Below are positions 18,341 to 20,869 of a DNA stretch of 20,869 nt, in pieces; within the stretch, counting starts at the first letter, position 1, and each line of letters starts with the position of its first letter. The stretch is from a virus. The notes beneath the pieces are model-generated. The model was given only the letters and a program-made list of their open reading frames with translations, made no database searches and had not been told where the DNA came from. The stretch lies in IMG/VR virus record IMGVR_UViG_3300005600_000083, positions 1-20,869 of that record. One strand, 5' to 3'. The position numbers were made by a program, and so were the translations under genes.

Positions 18341-20869
18341 TTATTGAATTTGTTGTTGAAGAAGTTGTGCCTCAGGCCCAAGGTCCAGACGAAGAGCATT
18401 ACGCATAATCTCGGGGATTGACCCAGCGTTTACGATATTCTTCTGCAGGGAAAGTTTAAGCTCATTCGAGAAGCGAGACGACCAGATGGTGTCGTTGATT
18501 TCTTCCCAAAGCTTAGTTCCCCTAATCATATCATCTTCGTCACCATTTGTCAATAGATCAATGGCAAGACGAGCCTTCTCGTTGATACGACCACGGAAGT
18601 CACGGAACTCTTGGTTCTCTTTGAAGACCATTTCTTGGTAGTCGTAGTAGTTCTGAACGGGTGCAGGAGTTGCACCAAACAGAACAGAGGCTGCTGCTTG
18701 TGGTGGTAGACCCTGAACGGCCATCTTGTGTGTCCGACTACGATAGTTACCTGTCTCAATCAACTCTGCAATCTTGTAGGCTTTGTCTACGGTTGACAAG
18801 TTACGGACAAGCTGTGTCAAGTCATCACGGACAAACTCAGTGCTGCCACCGAACATGGCCTTGAAGGCGTTCATAGCTGTGGCTACCATACCACCACCAA
18901 TCTCACCTGACGGACCAAGAAGAACAGTCATGAACTCATCACTGAATAGCTTCTTGTATGTGTCAAAGATCTGATCGGTAGGTGCCACACGAGTAGCGTA
19001 GGCAGTCTCAACACCAAGAACATTCGACAGGATTGCATCCAAGGCACCATACTTGACACGGTTGTAAGCAATTACTGCGTCTTCACTGTCAGGGTCAAGA
19101 CCTAGCTGTTCCACAAAGTAACCAGCCATAGAGCCAGCACCAAGACCAGTCAAACCATAGAGTGGCCCCATGGCCAGTGCCATACGGAAACGTTCTGCCT
19201 TCGTAAAGTTACGACCAACAACAATGTTTTCCAAAGCACGGAACGAGAAGGTCAACCACTGAGTAGGCACACGCATAGGGCCACTCTGGATCATGCTGCG
19301 TGATTGTGTTGTCATACGGAAGGTAAGGTCTTGCTCACGGTTGGTGATCCAACGCTTGCCTTCGGGTGACAAAGGATTGATGTTGGGGAACTTAGCACGG
19401 TGCTCTAGGAAGGCAGTGCTGATGCCAGCCATACGGGTTACACGGTCGCCTTCCTTAAAGAACAGCGTCGAGGTATCCAAGAAGCTGCCGACACCCTGAC
19501 GAGCCTTACCGATAAGAGTGCTAGAGTCACCAAACTTTTGTGGTGCCTGCAATTCGATAACCTGGTTGTCAACAATATTACGACCACTCTCGTCGATGTA
19601 ACGGACAAGCAGCGTCAGGTCTTCCTCAGAGATGGGAGCTACCTTAGCAAGACGTTGAATGGCAAGCTTACGGGCTGCAGGGTTCTTCAAGTTTGCAATC
19701 ACCATCAGAGGTGTTGACAAACCGAGGCCCTTTGTCCCAGCCACAGGCGAGATAGCTGCAATGGTCAGCGAGTGCAAACCCTGCAGAATAAACTGGTCAG
19801 GGTTAAAGAAACCAAACTTCGAGTAGAAGCCTACCTTCAGCAACTCACCAGATGCATCGGCTGCACCAAAGTCAACCTTCTTGCCAGTCTTCTCGAAGAC
19901 AAACTCGGTGACACCATTGGTGAAGCTTTCCCACCGTTCACTCATCCATGTTGGTTGGTTAAGCCGACGTTTAATTACATCTTGCTGTTCCCGAAGCTGG
20001 GCTGCTACGTCATTAAACTTACCAGACTTGGATACCTTACCATTCAGGAACAGGTTCAGGTAGTCATTGCTTGGGATGCCTGCAGGGAAATCAACAACAC
20101 CAGATTTCTGTGCTAGTTTTACCCAGCCTACGATAGCATTCTGCGATGCTGCACGGTTAGCATAACCAAACACCTCAGAACCAAACTGATCTGCAATGTT
20201 GCTGATGGGGCTGGCATTGGTTGCCATCTTGCCACCGAACTCCATTGGTGGTGTGTCACCCCTACGCATGTTCAGGCGAGTGCCTACAACCTCACCAAAG
20301 CTGGAGCCTACTGCCGCAGGGTCTTCGCCTGCCTCACGCAGTGACACCTTCTCATCACGAGCCTTGCCAACAAACTCTTCCTTGAATGACAAACGATACT
20401 TAGCAGAGAACTTCTGCAAGTCTTCAAGGTCAGTGATGTGTTTGTTCCACGAGTTGTTTGCTCGGATCAAATCACCAAGCTCATCGTAGTCAGCCTTACT
20501 TAGGGTCAAGTCACCAATATCGTCAACAGCAAAGGCTTCCATGTATTCCTTTACTTTACGACCAATGGCGTTAAGTTCACGTACTGCAGTCTCTGCCTGT
20601 TCCTTACCAAAGGAACCCAAGGCAGTCTTGAAGCCAGCCGAGATGCGGTTACCAGAAGCAAGTGTCTGTTCTTTGGTAGCACCAACAAACCAACGGAACT
20701 CAGAGTTAGTACGAGGACCACCAACGTTGTAAGGCATAACGTCTACACGTTCCAACACACGGGTTCTCTTTACGCCAGTGACGTACAGGTGGTCCACATA
20801 GGTGTTAGGAACCTTGAATACGATCTGGTCTTCGTTTAGCTGATCCTTACGTAGGCTCTTGTTCGACTT
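18341..20869 (-). CDS. Large internal virion / ejection protein (5' end outside window)
   Basis: The frame is open to the window edge and gives at least 842 residues; internal GTG and ATG codons are not needed as starts, so the gene is cut by the window. It is helix-rich. There are hydrophobic stretches around GPLYGLTGLGAGSMAGYFV and ISPVAGTKGLGLSTPLMVI, which could insert into the host membrane during DNA entry. Other parts are polar (WITNREQDLTFRMTTQSRSM). No lysozyme or transglycosylase motif is visible in the part shown. Size and order suggest the counterpart of T7 gp16-type ejection proteins. The stop codon TAA forms part of the next gene's ribosome site. Confidence 0.7.
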   Translation of the reverse strand, partial: KSNKSLRKDQLNEDQIVFKVPNTYVDHLYVTGVKRTRVLERVDVMPYNVGGPRTNSEFRWFVGATKEQTLASGNRISAGFKTALGSFGKEQAETAVRELNAIGRKVKEYMEAFAVDDIGDLTLSKADYDELGDLIRANNSWNKHITDLEDLQKFSAKYRLSFKEEFVGKARDEKVSLREAGEDPAAVGSSFGEVVGTRLNMRRGDTPPMEFGGKMATNASPISNIADQFGSEVFGYANRAASQNAIVGWVKLAQKSGVVDFPAGIPSNDYLNLFLNGKVSKSGKFNDVAAQLREQQDVIKRRLNQPTWMSERWESFTNGVTEFVFEKTGKKVDFGAADASGELLKVGFYSKFGFFNPDQFILQGLHSLTIAAISPVAGTKGLGLSTPLMVIANLKNPAARKLAIQRLAKVAPISEEDLTLLVRYIDESGRNIVDNQVIELQAPQKFGDSSTLIGKARQGVGSFLDTSTLFFKEGDRVTRMAGISTAFLEHRAKFPNINPLSPEGKRWITNREQDLTFRMTTQSRSMIQSGPMRVPTQWLTFSFRALENIVVGRNFTKAERFRMALAMGPLYGLTGLGAGSMAGYFVEQLGLDPDSEDAVIAYNRVKYGALDAILSNVLGVETAYATRVAPTDQIFDTYKKLFSDEFMTVLLGPSGEIGGGMVATAMNAFKAMFGGSTEFVRDDLTQLVRNLSTVDKAYKIAELIETGNYRSRTHKMAVQGLPPQAAASVLFGATPAPVQNYYDYQEMVFKENQEFRDFRGRINEKARLAIDLLTNGDEDDMIRGTKLWEEINDTIWSSRFSNELKLSLQKNIVNAGSIPEIMRNALRLDLGPEAQLLQQQIQ

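Noticed and set aside
1-20869. tRNA genes, CRISPR arrays, insertion sequences, integrase or attachment sites
   Set aside because: I saw no cloverleaf with a T-loop motif, no regularly spaced repeats, no transposase or integrase motifs, and no terminal inverted repeats. The content is that of a lytic phage.

Overview
The window is part of the genome of a lytic, podovirus-type bacteriophage. The gene set is a T7-like primase-helicase, a T7-like family A DNA polymerase, a gp2.5-like ssDNA-binding protein, a 5'-3' exonuclease and endonuclease I. With these come a flavin-dependent thymidylate synthase (ThyX), MazG, a cobalamin-dependent class II ribonucleotide reductase, a glutaredoxin and PhoH. 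This combination matches what I know of Roseophage SIO1 and the cobaviruses (Zobellviridae, Cobavirinae), which infect marine Rhodobacteraceae. The placement comes from gene content and recall, not from a database search. No RNA polymerase gene is visible, which fits host RNA polymerase-driven transcription.

Layout. (1) 1-1434, + strand: eight tightly packed small early genes, including a winged-helix protein. (2) 1435-5596: a leader with a sigma70-like promoter candidate and a hairpin, then a small protein, primase-helicase, a small membrane protein, and a DNA polymerase whose exonuclease and polymerase halves lie in two overlapping frames. A 33-codon hydrophobic TTG-start ORF follows. (3) 5598-13549, still + strand: ssDNA-binding protein, a structured leader, thyX, small genes, 5'-3' exonuclease, endonuclease I, mazG, nrdJ, a 27-aa membrane micropeptide, a basic protein, glutaredoxin, a nuclease-like protein, phoH, a DUF3310 protein and a Cys-containing small protein. 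(4) 13559-13594: a bidirectional terminator where the two transcription units converge. (5) 13593-20869, - strand, read from right to left: a large internal virion/ejection protein (cut by the window edge), a second ejection-type protein, a proline-rich protein with a GH19 lysozyme domain, a candidate unimolecular spanin, a membrane-anchored coiled-coil protein, and three small basic proteins.

How it works together. The + strand cluster replicates DNA (helicase, polymerase, SSB), converts host DNA and ribonucleotides into dNTPs (exonuclease, endonuclease, NrdJ with glutaredoxin, ThyX, MazG, DUF3310) and processes recombination intermediates. The - strand cluster builds the DNA-ejection apparatus and lyses the cell. 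Genes mostly abut or overlap by 1 to about 35 bases, so translation is probably coupled. Nearly the whole window is coding, and no gene-free stretch exceeds 100 bases.

The points most worth a second look are the split polymerase, two hydrophobic micro-ORFs with strong ribosome sites, paired leader hairpins in front of the primase and thyX operons, the u-spanin candidate, and 30-bp direct repeats bracketing the GH19 domain.
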